Shown here: piece after piece, positions 10,649 to 19,907 of the stretch
Layout of the letters: every line of letters begins with the position of its first letter
How positions within the stretch are numbered: the stretch's first letter is position 1
Assembly (NCBI RefSeq): GCF_003144035.1
Contig: NZ_QFWT01000007.1
Span: 1 to 64,000, forward strand
Reading direction: 5' to 3'
Length of the DNA stretch: 64,000 bases
Source of the DNA: Vibrio albus
Lineage (GTDB): Bacteria > Pseudomonadota > Gammaproteobacteria > Enterobacterales > Vibrionaceae
Notes under the pieces: generated by a model
Told to the model about the DNA's origin: nothing
The model's input: the letters and a program-made list of their open reading frames with translations, nothing else
Databases searched by the model: none
Position numbers and translations under genes: made by a program

Positions 10649-10702
10649 CTGAGCGAATTTGCCCTGTTCCTTTAACGTTCATCAGGTTTTTGGAGACCAT
10701 TT

Positions 10703-11176
10703 ATGAAAACGTTTGTTCTCACTTGCAGCCTTTTCGCCGCCTTGGCTTTACCGGTATTCGCCCAGGCCCGTGACGTGACCTTCACTACGGAACTACAGAA
10801 TTACGGTGGCGATGGAGCCTATCTGGCTCTGTATCTTACCGATGCCGCCGGAGAGTATCAGGGTACCCTTTGGGTTTCCGGGAAGAAATCTAAATACTAC
10901 AAACACCTGGGAGGCTGGGCCCGGGGCAGTGGGCTTGATCCTGCAGAGTATGACGGCTTGACTGGCGCCAGTGTTACCAGTGGCCGCACGCTGAAAGTGA
11001 CTCTGAACCTCGATGATTCGCTGATCGACAACGGCTATGAGGTTCGAGTCGACTCTGCTGTTGAAGATATGCGCGATATCAGAGCCGATGTGATAGCCCC
11101 CCTGACCACCGAAGGGTCCGGAAAGCCGGTTTCAGGACGTGGTTACGTGCGCGCTCTGACCTACGAGCTTCAATAA
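10703..11176 (+). CDS. Periplasmic DUF2271 protein
   Basis: 157 residues, signal peptide ending 'VFAQA'. The body 'VTFTTELQNYGGDGAYLALYLTD..GEYQGTLWVSGKKSKYYKHLGGW' is characteristic of the DUF2271 family. Such proteins often sit beside PepSY and flavodoxin-reductase genes and are thought to take part in periplasmic redox or flavin-linked processes; no activity is established. It lies 22 bases before the fusion protein, so it is probably co-transcribed. Confidence 0.8.
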   Translation: MKTFVLTCSLFAALALPVFAQARDVTFTTELQNYGGDGAYLALYLTDAAGEYQGTLWVSGKKSKYYKHLGGWARGSGLDPAEYDGLTGASVTSGRTLKVTLNLDDSLIDNGYEVRVDSAVEDMRDIRADVIAPLTTEGSGKPVSGRGYVRALTYELQ

Positions 11177-11198
11177 TTCACCAGGAGCATCGACTATT

Positions 11199-13418
11199 AT
11201 GTTGCGCAAGTTCCACAGTTTACCGGGTTTGCTTGCAGGCGTGTTCCTGATCGTTCTCTCGGTCACGGGAGCTGTGTTGGCTTTGGCTCCGACGCTGGAT
11301 AGAGTGTCAGCGGTCATTCCGGCTTCCGGTGAAGTCAGTATTGCCGAGCTGGCAGACCGGGTCGTTGCTCACTATCCCGGGACTGAGCAGATCGTGCGAG
11401 AGCCTTCTGGCAAGGTCATTGTCTATTACAGCCGTGACGGCCAGGCCGGTGCGGATCTGGTGAATCCGGTAACAGGTGAGGGCACCGCACCCTACGAACC
11501 TTCCGCATTTTTTGGCTGGGTCAAGGACCTGCACCGTGCGTTTATGCTGGATGATGCCGGTAGAGCGCTGGCCGGCGTATTAGCTGCTTTGATGGTACTT
11601 CTGTGTCTTTCGGGAATATTGTTGATAGCCCGGCGTACCGGGGGTTGGAAGAATATACTAAGACCGCTTTCCGGCTCAGGCGGGAAACGAATCCATGCCG
11701 AGCTGGCCCGGTTTGCCGTGCTCGGCCTACTGTTATCCGCACTGACCGGTAGCTATATGTCGGCACAGCGCTTTGGTTTGCTGCCGGAAGCGCCTGACAC
11801 AGGGCCAGGGTTTCCGGCTGAGGTCTCGGGCGGGCAACCATCGCCTGTGGGCACCTTAAAAGCGCTAGGCAATTTCGATCTTGGCGAACTCCGGGAACTG
11901 GTGTTTCCCTATCCCGGTGATCCGCAGGACGTCTATTCGCTGTCAACCGCCGGCGGCTCCGGATTCGTGGACCAGGCTACGGGCGAGTTGCTGCAGTTCC
12001 AGCCGCGCTCTGACAGCGGCGTATTGCAGGACTGGATTGTACGTTTGCACACCGGTGAAGGCCTATGGTGGCTTGGCCTGATTCTTGGCGCTGCGGCACT
12101 GACTGTGCCAGCTCTCTCGATAACAGGTGCAACCATCTGGTGGCAGCGTCGCCGGTCTTCAGGGCAGCTTCCTGACAACGCCGATGCCGCTCAGGCGGAT
12201 ACAATTATTCTGGTCGGCTCCGAAGGTAATGCCACCTGGGGATTTGCCCAGGAACTCCATAGCAGCCTGAATAAGGCCGGTTTCCGCGTGCATTGCAGCG
12301 AGATGAATGCCCTGGCTAAGCAGTATCCGCAGGCTTCCAGGCTGTTCGTGCTGACTTCGACATACGGTGATGGTGATGCACCCGCATCGGCCCGGCAGTT
12401 TATGGCCAGGCTCAAAGAATTCCGGGCTGAGAAGAACCTGCGATACACGGTACTGGGTTTTGGTGACCGGCAGTTTCCGAACTTCTGTCAGTTTGCCTTG
12501 TCGGTGGATGCTGCGCTCGCCGGTAAAGGCGTCAGCCGTTTGCACGCCATTGAACTGATTGATCGGTGTTCTGCCTCGCAATTCAGTGAGTGGGGAAACC
12601 GGGTTGGTGAGGTTATCGGTACTCCGCTTTTCTTGAACTACTGTGCATTGCAGCCAGCAACGGTCAAACTGGAACTGGTAGAAAGGGCGGATTACGGGAT
12701 TGCGGTTCAGGCGCCCACCAGTATCTTCCGGTTCAAACCGGCGGAGCAGGGCGGATGGCTAACGGCTTCTCCAAGAAGATTTAAAGCGCTGCCACCGTTC
12801 GAGGCGGGAGACCTTTTGGGGGTTATTCCCCCACACGGTCAACCCCCGCGGTTCTACTCGCTCGCGTCCTCGGCAAATGACGAAATTGTTGAGATATGCG
12901 TCCGTAAGCAGGCCGGCGGTCTTTGCTCCGGTTATTTGCATGACCTCAAGCCGGGTGATTGTATCGATGGCTTCATCCGCCCCAATCCAGGCTTTCGGCC
13001 AGCTACCGGTAACCGACCAGTGATTCTTGTCGGTGCAGGTGCCGGGATTGGTCCGTTAACCGGTTTCATCAGAAACAATACCAGTTGCAACCCTATGTAT
13101 CTGTACTGGGGCGGTCGCGATGCCAGGTCAGATTTTCTCTACCAACCTGAGCTTGGGCGCTATCTTGAGGATCATCGACTGAGCGGGCTGAACACAGCCT
13201 TCTCAAGAACAGACGAGCGCGCCTACGTGCAGGATAAGCTCAAACAGGATGAATTAGCCGTGCGACAGATGGTTAACACCGGTGCGCAGATACTGGTCTG
13301 TGGTGGCCGGGATATGGCGGCGGCTGTGCGGCAGGTTATAGAAGACATTCTCAAACCCTTGCACATCGATATTGAAACTCTGAGAGGCCAGGGACGTTAT
13401 CTTGAAGATGTATATTGA
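11199..13418 (+). CDS. PepSY membrane domain - flavodoxin - NADPH reductase fusion
   Basis: 739 residues. The N-terminus is a PepSY-associated membrane region with spans near 8-30, 115-140, 160-185 and 285-310. It is followed by a flavodoxin domain ('IILVGSEGNATWGFAQELHSSL', 'TSTYGDGDAPASARQFM') and a CPR/sulfite-reductase-type FAD/NADPH domain ('RFYSLASS', 'GGLCSGYLHDL', 'VILVGAGAGIGPLTGFIRN', 'YWGGRDARSDFLY'). It would move electrons from NADPH via FAD and FMN into or across the inner membrane, plausibly for metal or siderophore reduction or periplasmic flavin transfer. The substrate is not evident. Confidence 0.9.
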   Translation: MLRKFHSLPGLLAGVFLIVLSVTGAVLALAPTLDRVSAVIPASGEVSIAELADRVVAHYPGTEQIVREPSGKVIVYYSRDGQAGADLVNPVTGEGTAPYEPSAFFGWVKDLHRAFMLDDAGRALAGVLAALMVLLCLSGILLIARRTGGWKNILRPLSGSGGKRIHAELARFAVLGLLLSALTGSYMSAQRFGLLPEAPDTGPGFPAEVSGGQPSPVGTLKALGNFDLGELRELVFPYPGDPQDVYSLSTAGGSGFVDQATGELLQFQPRSDSGVLQDWIVRLHTGEGLWWLGLILGAAALTVPALSITGATIWWQRRRSSGQLPDNADAAQADTIILVGSEGNATWGFAQELHSSLNKAGFRVHCSEMNALAKQYPQASRLFVLTSTYGDGDAPASARQFMARLKEFRAEKNLRYTVLGFGDRQFPNFCQFALSVDAALAGKGVSRLHAIELIDRCSASQFSEWGNRVGEVIGTPLFLNYCALQPATVKLELVERADYGIAVQAPTSIFRFKPAEQGGWLTASPRRFKALPPFEAGDLLGVIPPHGQPPRFYSLASSANDEIVEICVRKQAGGLCSGYLHDLKPGDCIDGFIRPNPGFRPATGNRPVILVGAGAGIGPLTGFIRNNTSCNPMYLYWGGRDARSDFLYQPELGRYLEDHRLSGLNTAFSRTDERAYVQDKLKQDELAVRQMVNTGAQILVCGGRDMAAAVRQVIEDILKPLHIDIETLRGQGRYLEDVY

Positions 13419-13493
13419 CAGATAAAGTGACAAGGTCGAACTGAGCCTATAATCCCAAAGCACCAAATCGCGTCCTGAACAGGAAGCTGAAAG

Positions 13494-14246
13494 ATGCCAT
13501 CCACAGAAAATGAAAGACTGCTCAGCGAGCACCAGCCTAATGCCGTTCGTGCACGGCTTGCTGGTCCCGTTAAGGCCTCGACGCTACCAGATGCTGTGCT
13601 TGGCGGCATCGATGGCTGCGTTACAACGTTTGCGGTTGTATCGGGTGCGTTCGGCGCAGGTTTCTCGCCACAGGTTGCGTTGGTACTCGGCTTTGCAAAC
13701 CTGATTGCAGACGGCTTCAGCATGGCGGTAAGTAATTACGAAGCGGGCCAGGCGCAGTTGAATCAGATCAAATTTGCTGAACGCACAGAACGTGAACATA
13801 TCCGTGCTGTGCCAGAAGGTGAACGTGAGGAAATTCGCCAGCTGTTTCAGGCGAAGGGATTCGACGGCGAATTGCTGGAGCAAGTAGTGGAGGCTATCAG
13901 TCGTAATCCCGATGTGTGGGTAGCAACCATGTTGCGAGAAGAGTACGGACTCTCGGGTGCCGGACTCAGCCCACGCCGAGCCGCGTTGACTACCTTCGCC
14001 GCATTTTTGTCGGTTGGTGCTTTACCTTTACTGCCTTATGCCATCCCGGGTATGGAGAGTCAGATTCAGTTCCTGACGAGTCTTGGTTTGGCAGGCGTCG
14101 TCTTCTTGGGTATCGGAATGCTTAAAAGTATCGTCTATGGCTTACCAGCAATGCGATCAGGACTCCGGACTTTGATCATGGGTACGGCCGCAGCGGGGCT
14201 GGCGTTTGCTACTGGGCATTTTGCGCAGGGGTTATTGGGGGGTTAG
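13494..14246 (+). CDS. VIT1/CCC1-family iron/manganese transporter
   Basis: 250 residues with an initial 'LPDAVLGGIDGCVTTFAVVSGAFGAG' span and 'NLIADGFSMAVSNYEAGQAQ', both signatures of the VIT/CCC1 family, then a cytoplasmic helical segment and three C-terminal membrane spans. Members export Fe(II) or Mn(II) from the cytoplasm. AGGAAG precedes the start. Last gene of the GC-rich cargo; it fits with ferric reduction upstream to give a reduce-and-export theme (inference). Confidence 0.88.
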   Translation: MPSTENERLLSEHQPNAVRARLAGPVKASTLPDAVLGGIDGCVTTFAVVSGAFGAGFSPQVALVLGFANLIADGFSMAVSNYEAGQAQLNQIKFAERTEREHIRAVPEGEREEIRQLFQAKGFDGELLEQVVEAISRNPDVWVATMLREEYGLSGAGLSPRRAALTTFAAFLSVGALPLLPYAIPGMESQIQFLTSLGLAGVVFLGIGMLKSIVYGLPAMRSGLRTLIMGTAAAGLAFATGHFAQGLLGG

Positions 14247-14526
14247 TTCTTCAGCGGTGAATAGACAATTTAACATAATATTCCCCTAAGAGCTGATATT
14301 CATTCGCGTACCCGCTATTGGAATTAACGGCGGATTTCTCGCTCTGTTCGCCCAATGAGTGTAGTTGCAGAATTGAATTTTTAAAGCACAACTCATGCTG
14401 AAATGAAAATTATTTAGCAAGGGCCAGTCGTCGACTAATTACTGCGCAACTTTATGAATTGTGGAAAAAATGGTGTCGATATCATTGATGCCAAAGGCTT
14501 AGCGTACAATTTTTTCCGTTTCGTGA
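14247..14526. other. Cargo/backbone junction, non-coding
   Basis: No gene is supported in these 280 bases. Base composition falls abruptly from GC-rich to AT-rich here. The inverted pair CCGTTTCG/CGAAACGG encloses TGAACTGACCCCC at about 14517-14544, just before the truncated hsdR frame opens. It might be the remains of a transposable-element end, but no matching partner end was found. Confidence 0.4.
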
Positions 14527-16611
14527 ACTGACCCCCGAAACGGTGAAGAGCCAACTGAAAGCGAAAAAAACGAGACTACTGATGAGTTTCTCAAGGACTT
14601 AAAAGGTGCTTTGCCAGATGATTTTAGTGCAAAGGGTAACTTGTTTGTGTTGGTGGATGAGTGTCATCGAACCCAGTCTGGAAAGCTTCATGAGGCGATG
14701 AAAGCAATTTTACCTGAGGCCATGTTTATTGGTTTTACAGGTACGCCACTGATGAAAAAGGACAAGAAAAAGTCTCTAGAGGTATTTGGTCCTTATATTC
14801 ATACCTACAAATTTGATGAGGCGGTGAGCGATGGTGTGGTGCTAGATTTACGTTATGAAGCCCGCGATATTGATCAGCACTTAACATCGAATAAAGGGGT
14901 GGATACTTGGTTTGATACCAACACTCAGGGGCTCTCGAACCTCGCTAAGATACAACTCAAAGAGAAATGGGGCACGATGCAGAAGGTCCTCTCGAGCAAA
15001 TCGAGGCTTGAACGTATTGTGATGGATATTTGGCTGGATATGAAGCGAAAGCCTGCACTGCTCTCTGGTCGAGGCAATGCTATGTTGGTTTGTGCCAGTG
15101 TTCATCAAGCTTGTGTTGTATTCGATCTATTTAGCAAAACTGATCTTGCGGGTAAATGTGCGATTGTCACCAGTTACCAACCGACGGCAAGCTCGAGCAA
15201 AGGCGAAGAGTCTGGCGAGGGTCAAACAGAAAAGCTGTTTAAATATGAAACCTACCGCAAAATGCTTGCAGATTACTTTGAGCAAAGTGAAGAGGAAGCG
15301 GCAAAACGGGTTGAAGAGTTTGAGCTGAAAGTGAAAGAGCGCTTTATTAAAGAGCCTGGTCAAATGCGTTTGTTGATCGTCGTTGACAAACTATTAACAG
15401 GGTTTGACGCACCATCGGCTACCTACCTTTACATCGATAAAAAAATGGCCGACCACAATTTATTTCAGGCAATCTGTCGTGTAAATAGGCTGGATGGGGA
15501 CGATAAAGACTATGGCTATATTGTTGATTATAAAGATCTGTTCCGTTCTCTGGATAAAGCGATTAAAGACTATACCGCCGAGGCTTTTGACGGCTATGAC
15601 GATGAAGATGTAGCGGGTCTTTTAAAAGACCGACTCAAGGAAGCAAGAACTGACTTAGATAATGCACTAGAAGTGGCGCGAGCCCTCTGTGAGCCAGTGA
15701 AAGCCCCTAGGGATACTCAAGCCTTCATGCACTATTTTGTTGGTGAGTCGGGTGCTGAATCAACCAATGAAGATGAGCGAAGTGAAAAGGAAGCACTGCG
15801 ATTAACCCTATACCAAGCGGTCGCAAAGCTTATCCGCTCCTATACCAATCTAGCCAACGAAATGGCGCAAGCGGGCTATACCGCTGAGGAAGCACAAAGT
15901 ATCAAACAAGAAGTCGCCTATTTTGAAAAAGTTAGGGATGAAGTGAAGTTGAGTAGCGGCGACTTACTGGAAATGAAGCGCTTTGAGCCCGCGATGCGTC
16001 AATTGCTCGACATGTATATTCGTGCAGATGACAGTGAAACTCTGATGGACTTTGAAGAGTTTGGGTTGATCGATTTAGTGGTAAATAATGGCGGTAAGGG
16101 GTTGGATTCATTGCCTGAAGACATTCGTAAAAACGAAGAGGCAATGGCAGAAGCTATAGAGAACAACGTTCGCAAGACGATTGTCGATGAAAACCCAGTA
16201 AACCCTAAATACTTTGAAAGTATGGCGACGCTGCTTGATGAGCTGATTAAGCAGAGACGTGAACAAGTCATTAGCTATCAAGAGTATTTAGAGAAAATAC
16301 GAGCATTAGCCAAAAAAGTCGTCAACCCGACAAGTAACACAGCCTACAATTATCCAGATTCCGTTGATACTCTTGCAAAACAAGCGCTATATGACAATTT
16401 TGGTAATGATGAGGTGCTCACTACACAAGTCGATACAGCTGTTCGGTTGAACAAAGAGGCTGATTGGCTTGGTGATACTTTCAAAGAGCGCAAAATTGAA
16501 AATGCCATTCTAGAGGCCACTAAAGATTTTGGGATGGACGATGATGATGCAATTGATGAACAGTTGGACCGTATGATGGATATCATCAAGGCGCAAAGAG
16601 AATACCATTGA
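14527..16611 (+). pseudogene. hsdR: Type I restriction enzyme R subunit (HsdR), 5'-truncated
   Basis: The frame is open from 14527 (after a stop at 14524); the first possible start is TTG at 14611. The product begins at helicase motif II ('LFVLVDECHRTQSGK') and continues with motif III 'FIGFTGTPL', the second RecA domain ('LIVVDKLLTGFDAPSATYLY', 'ICRVNRLDGDDKDYGYIVDY') and the C-terminal helical region. The N-terminal endonuclease domain and Walker A are missing, so restriction is not possible. No hsdM or hsdS is present. Composition matches the AT-rich backbone. The left break coincides with the cargo junction, so insertion of the cargo probably destroyed it. Confidence 0.85.
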
Positions 16612-17339
16612 TGGCTACGACCGACAGTTTTGAGGTAACCATTGCTGGTATTGAGCTCACCGTTAACCGTAAAGCGATAACCAACATTCACTTAAGCGTA
16701 TTGCCACCCAATGGCGCGGTGAGACTGTCCGTGCCTGTCGCAACAAGTGATCAAGCCATTCGCTTAGCTGTGATTAATAAGCTTGCATGGATCAAGCAGC
16801 AACAAGCGGATTTTGCAAGTCAGCGTCGTCAATCCGTTAGGGAAATGATCAGTGGTGAGAGTCACTACCTTTGGGGGCAACGTTATTTGCTGAGAGTTGT
16901 AGAAGCACCAGGTAAACATCACGTTGCGGTAAAAAGTAATCGTATTGAGCTTGGTGTTGCGAGTAAAACTACAACAGAGAATCGTTTAAAGTTGCTTAAT
17001 GAGTTTTATCGGTCTGAAATCAAAGCCTCATTGTCTACGCTTTTACCTTTGTGGCAAGAAAAATTGGGGGTTGAAGCCAATGATGTGGGCATCAAGAAAA
17101 TGAAAACCAAGTGGGGTAGCTGTAATAGCACAGACAAACGTATCTGGCTGAACCTTGAGCTAGCTAAAAAGCCGCCAGAGTGCTTGGAGTTCATTCTAGT
17201 TCATGAGCTTACCCATCTATTAGAACGTCACCACAACGACCGTTTCCGAGCGCTGATGGATGAGCATTTACAAGATTGGCGCGAACGGAGAAGTTTGCTC
17301 AATAGCTTACCGCTGGCGTATGAAGACTGGAGTTATTAG
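16611..17339 (+). CDS. YgjP-like zinc metallopeptidase (DUF45/M48-type)
   Basis: 242 residues, with ATG at 16611 overlapping the hsdR stop codon. It has the zinc motif HELTH with the downstream 'LLERHHNDRFRALM' typical of YgjP/DUF45 proteins, plus 'KKMKTKWGSCNSTDKRIWLNLELAKKP'. Genes of this family often stand directly behind hsdR in type I restriction loci. The gene appears intact. The natural substrate is not known to me. Confidence 0.85.
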   Translation: MATTDSFEVTIAGIELTVNRKAITNIHLSVLPPNGAVRLSVPVATSDQAIRLAVINKLAWIKQQQADFASQRRQSVREMISGESHYLWGQRYLLRVVEAPGKHHVAVKSNRIELGVASKTTTENRLKLLNEFYRSEIKASLSTLLPLWQEKLGVEANDVGIKKMKTKWGSCNSTDKRIWLNLELAKKPPECLEFILVHELTHLLERHHNDRFRALMDEHLQDWRERRSLLNSLPLAYEDWSY

Positions 17340-17774
17340 GCAAAACATAATTTCTAAGCTCTCAAAATTGACTACTTGTGCATAAGTAATCAATTTTTGT
17401 AGGTAGTTAGATTTTAATAGAGTGATAACTCTAACCAATAATTGTCCAAAAGTTTGCTAGAGATTGAGCAGCCTTTGTCATTTCCACAGTGCTTCTGGTA
17501 ACAATGCACCTTAAAAATGATCAAACTTTAACTTTTGCATCCTGTCGCTGATATTGAACTAGCAAGGGAGTATTACGTCAGGTCTAGACGCCCAGTAATT
17601 CCACAGATCCCAGTAGCTATTGAGGATTTGGCTGACAATAATCCAATACAGAACCAAGAAAATAAAGAAGACTTGCTAACCGAAAAAAAACAAGCGCAAG
17701 GTAATATTGGATTGAGACAGGATGCACATTGTTCTGTCGATACAGCTCACCTAAACATTGATGATTTTTCTCGC

Positions 17775-17796
17775 GGCCCTTTGAGGCCGTTTTTTA
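17775..17796 (+). terminator. Rho-independent terminator upstream of parA
   Basis: CGGCC-CTTTGA-GGCCG stem-loop followed directly by six T residues. It isolates the partition operon from upstream transcription. Confidence 0.75.
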
Positions 17797-17859
17797 TCTG
17801 TAATTGTTATGTTAGTACCACGATATGACATTGCAGTATCATAAAGTGAGTGTTAGAAT

Positions 17860-17875
17860 CTTTCACATGTGAAAG
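17860..17875. repeat. 16-bp palindrome CTTTCACATGTGAAAG, copy 1 (upstream of parA)
   Basis: Perfect palindrome 53 bases before the parA start. Identical copies occur at 33769-33784 and 56065-56080. Placement before parA makes it a candidate binding site of the KorB-like ParB or another plasmid regulator. Confidence 0.7.
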
Positions 17876-17928
17876 TGCCGATGTTTCGTCACTAGGAATC
17901 TCATTTGCAATCGGAGAGCGAGGTAAAC

Positions 17929-18711
17929 ATGGCAAAAGCTATCGCCTATGCCAATCAGAAGGGAGGCGTGGGTAAAAGTACTATCTGTATCCAGCAAGCC
18001 TTCGATTTGGCAGAAAAAAAGAAAAAAGTCCTGGTACTGGATTTCGATGGTCAGGGTAATACATCTTCACGTTTGGCTCCTCGTGTGGAGTTGGAAGATG
18101 GCAGCTACGAGCCAGTATATAGCGGTACTAAAGTAGCTGAATTGTTCCTTGATAACTGCTCAAGCATTCAAGTAACGGAGTGTCCATGTGGTGTTGATTT
18201 GATTTACACGCCCAAAAACGATCCGGATTTGTTTGAGATGGAGGCAGTGCCATTGGAACAAGCAATGAACCCAGCTCGACATTTAAAAGAACTAATCAAA
18301 GACTATGATTACGTGTTGATTGATTGCCCACCGAGTCTTGGACGTAAGCTGGTTGCTGCACTGATGATTGCGACGCATGTTGTATGTCCTGTAAAACTAT
18401 CTGGCTTTGCGGTTGATGGTGTAGAGGGCTTGCTGACGACCATTATCGGTGTTCAGCAACAGCACAATCAAAACTTAGAAATCCTGGGCATTGTCATCAA
18501 CGATATGGATCGTTCAGTGAACCACAACAAATCGTTTACTGAGCTGAAAAAAGCTATCCCAGAGTTGATCTTTAGTAACATTATTCAACACCGTCCACCG
18601 CTTGATTCTGCAACTACAGATGGAGTTCCAGTATGGTCTCTTCGCTATGGTCATGTAGCAGCAAAAGAAGTGCGAGCGGTGCTGGACGAGATTGTAGAGA
18701 AGGTAGGTTAA
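17929..18711 (+). CDS. parA: ParA-family partition ATPase
   Basis: 260 residues from the ATG at 17929, which has a purine-rich GAGAGCGAGG ahead of it; a TTG 24 bases earlier is less likely. Deviant Walker A 'KGGVGKST' sits at about residues 11-18, and Walker B is in 'YDYVLIDCPPSLG'. The short N-terminus lacks a separate helix-turn-helix, so it is not a type Ia ParA. It would position plasmid copies together with the downstream ParB, one base apart. The palindrome at 17860 probably lies in its promoter or centromere. Confidence 0.92.
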   Translation: MAKAIAYANQKGGVGKSTICIQQAFDLAEKKKKVLVLDFDGQGNTSSRLAPRVELEDGSYEPVYSGTKVAELFLDNCSSIQVTECPCGVDLIYTPKNDPDLFEMEAVPLEQAMNPARHLKELIKDYDYVLIDCPPSLGRKLVAALMIATHVVCPVKLSGFAVDGVEGLLTTIIGVQQQHNQNLEILGIVINDMDRSVNHNKSFTELKKAIPELIFSNIIQHRPPLDSATTDGVPVWSLRYGHVAAKEVRAVLDEIVEKVG

Positions 18712-18712
18712 G

Positions 18713-19903
18713 ATGAAACTAAATAACCTAAAAAACCTCAACCAGTTAGCTCAAGCCGCCCAAAAAAAGCAGCCAGATGGTAAGGTAATTCTGACGGTTC
18801 CTGTTGATGAAGTTATTTCAAAAGAACAGGTTCGTAAACGGTTCCGTAATATCGAGGAACTGGGTGATTCAATTTTGGAAGAAGGCCAGCAATCCGCGAT
18901 TGTGGTCTACCCGAAAAATGAAGACGGCAAATATGTCATTCAAAAAGGCGAACGTCGCTGGAGAGCATGTAAAGCCAAAGATATTCCAACAATTGACATC
19001 GTTGTTAACGAAAAAGAACAAACGGACTTGGACGAAACAGCGGGAGAATTGATAGAGAATATTCAGCGCGATGATTTGACTGCACTTGAAATTGCTAATG
19101 CTTTACAAGTATTCATTGATAAAGGGTGGCAGCAAAAAGACGTTGCAAAACGTATCGGTAAGAACACAATTTTTGTTTCAACGCACCTTTCATTATTAAA
19201 AATGCCTGACTGCGTTCGAGAATTATACGATAATGACATTACAGCTGATACGGAAACACTCAATAACTTACGTTTGCTATTCGAACTGAATGAAGAGCGA
19301 TGCCGGGCTGTCTGTGCCGTTGCTATGAGTGATGGCATGACACGTAAGCAAAGTCGTGAGTTGTTGAATGATGCAAAACGTATCAAGAATGGTGATGAAC
19401 CAACTTCAAATGAAGATGGTGCAGTAACCAATAACTCTGAGCAGGATAATAATTCGAATTCTGACTCAGAATTGGGTGAAGAGAAGGGTGGCAACTTTAC
19501 ACAAAGTGATATGGAAAGTTCTGATGATACAACGGGTGATAATGTTGTTCATCAAGCTACGGGAGAGGAATTTACTTCTGATGATGCTTCATCTCAAGGC
19601 GATACAAACGCGCCGGGTGATAAGCAGGTTGATGAAAGTGATGATTCAACCGATGATGCCGAAGAAGAAGGCATTGAACCTCCTCTTGCAAAAGGTAAAG
19701 ACTGGAAAGGGGCTGACCCAGGTAAGTTAGTCATCACCGTTAACATTATCGGTGAGAGTGAAAATAAGCGTGGTGTACTGATGACAGATCGTATTGCTAC
19801 TGAACCAAATGTGGTTTGGGTTAAGACTCTTGTTGGTGAGAAAAAGGAAGTAAAGCCAATTAAAGTAGCGGTGACTGACATCGAGCTCGTAAGCGTTGAG
19901 TAA
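18713..19903 (+). CDS. parB: ParB/KorB-like DNA-binding partition protein
   Basis: 396 residues: ParB N-terminal domain with 'GERRWRACKAKDIPTI' (about 83-98), a central helix-turn-helix ('QQKDVAKRIGKNTIFVSTHLSLL', about 139-161), a long acidic low-complexity linker (about 225-325), and a C-terminal segment resembling the small dimerisation domain of KorB. The 'GERRWRACK' CTP-box-like motif suggests a CTP-dependent clamp like other ParB proteins (family knowledge). KorB proteins also repress plasmid promoters, so this protein may link partition and gene control through the repeated palindrome (inference). Confidence 0.88.
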   Translation: MKLNNLKNLNQLAQAAQKKQPDGKVILTVPVDEVISKEQVRKRFRNIEELGDSILEEGQQSAIVVYPKNEDGKYVIQKGERRWRACKAKDIPTIDIVVNEKEQTDLDETAGELIENIQRDDLTALEIANALQVFIDKGWQQKDVAKRIGKNTIFVSTHLSLLKMPDCVRELYDNDITADTETLNNLRLLFELNEERCRAVCAVAMSDGMTRKQSRELLNDAKRIKNGDEPTSNEDGAVTNNSEQDNNSNSDSELGEEKGGNFTQSDMESSDDTTGDNVVHQATGEEFTSDDASSQGDTNAPGDKQVDESDDSTDDAEEEGIEPPLAKGKDWKGADPGKLVITVNIIGESENKRGVLMTDRIATEPNVVWVKTLVGEKKEVKPIKVAVTDIELVSVE

Positions 19904-19907
19904 GGTA

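Larger units (their letters stand above)
17340..17928. other. AT-rich intergenic region upstream of parA
   Basis: It holds a terminator at 17775-17796 and a 16-bp palindrome at 17860-17875. A 97-codon frame (17535-17828) starts only at TTG, has no ribosome site and runs through the terminator. Its first 45 codons look protein-like and could be a gene remnant, but I do not call it. TTGTCCAAAAG at 17452-17462 is a half-match to the transfer-operon dyad described elsewhere. Confidence 0.45.

Noticed and set aside
14517..14544. Insertion sequence end (TGAACTGACCCCC)
   Set aside because: Resembles some IS3-type ends, but no second end or transposase is found nearby.
17535..17828. 97-codon frame upstream of parA
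   Set aside because: TTG start only, no ribosome site, and it reads through a strong terminator; at most a gene remnant.
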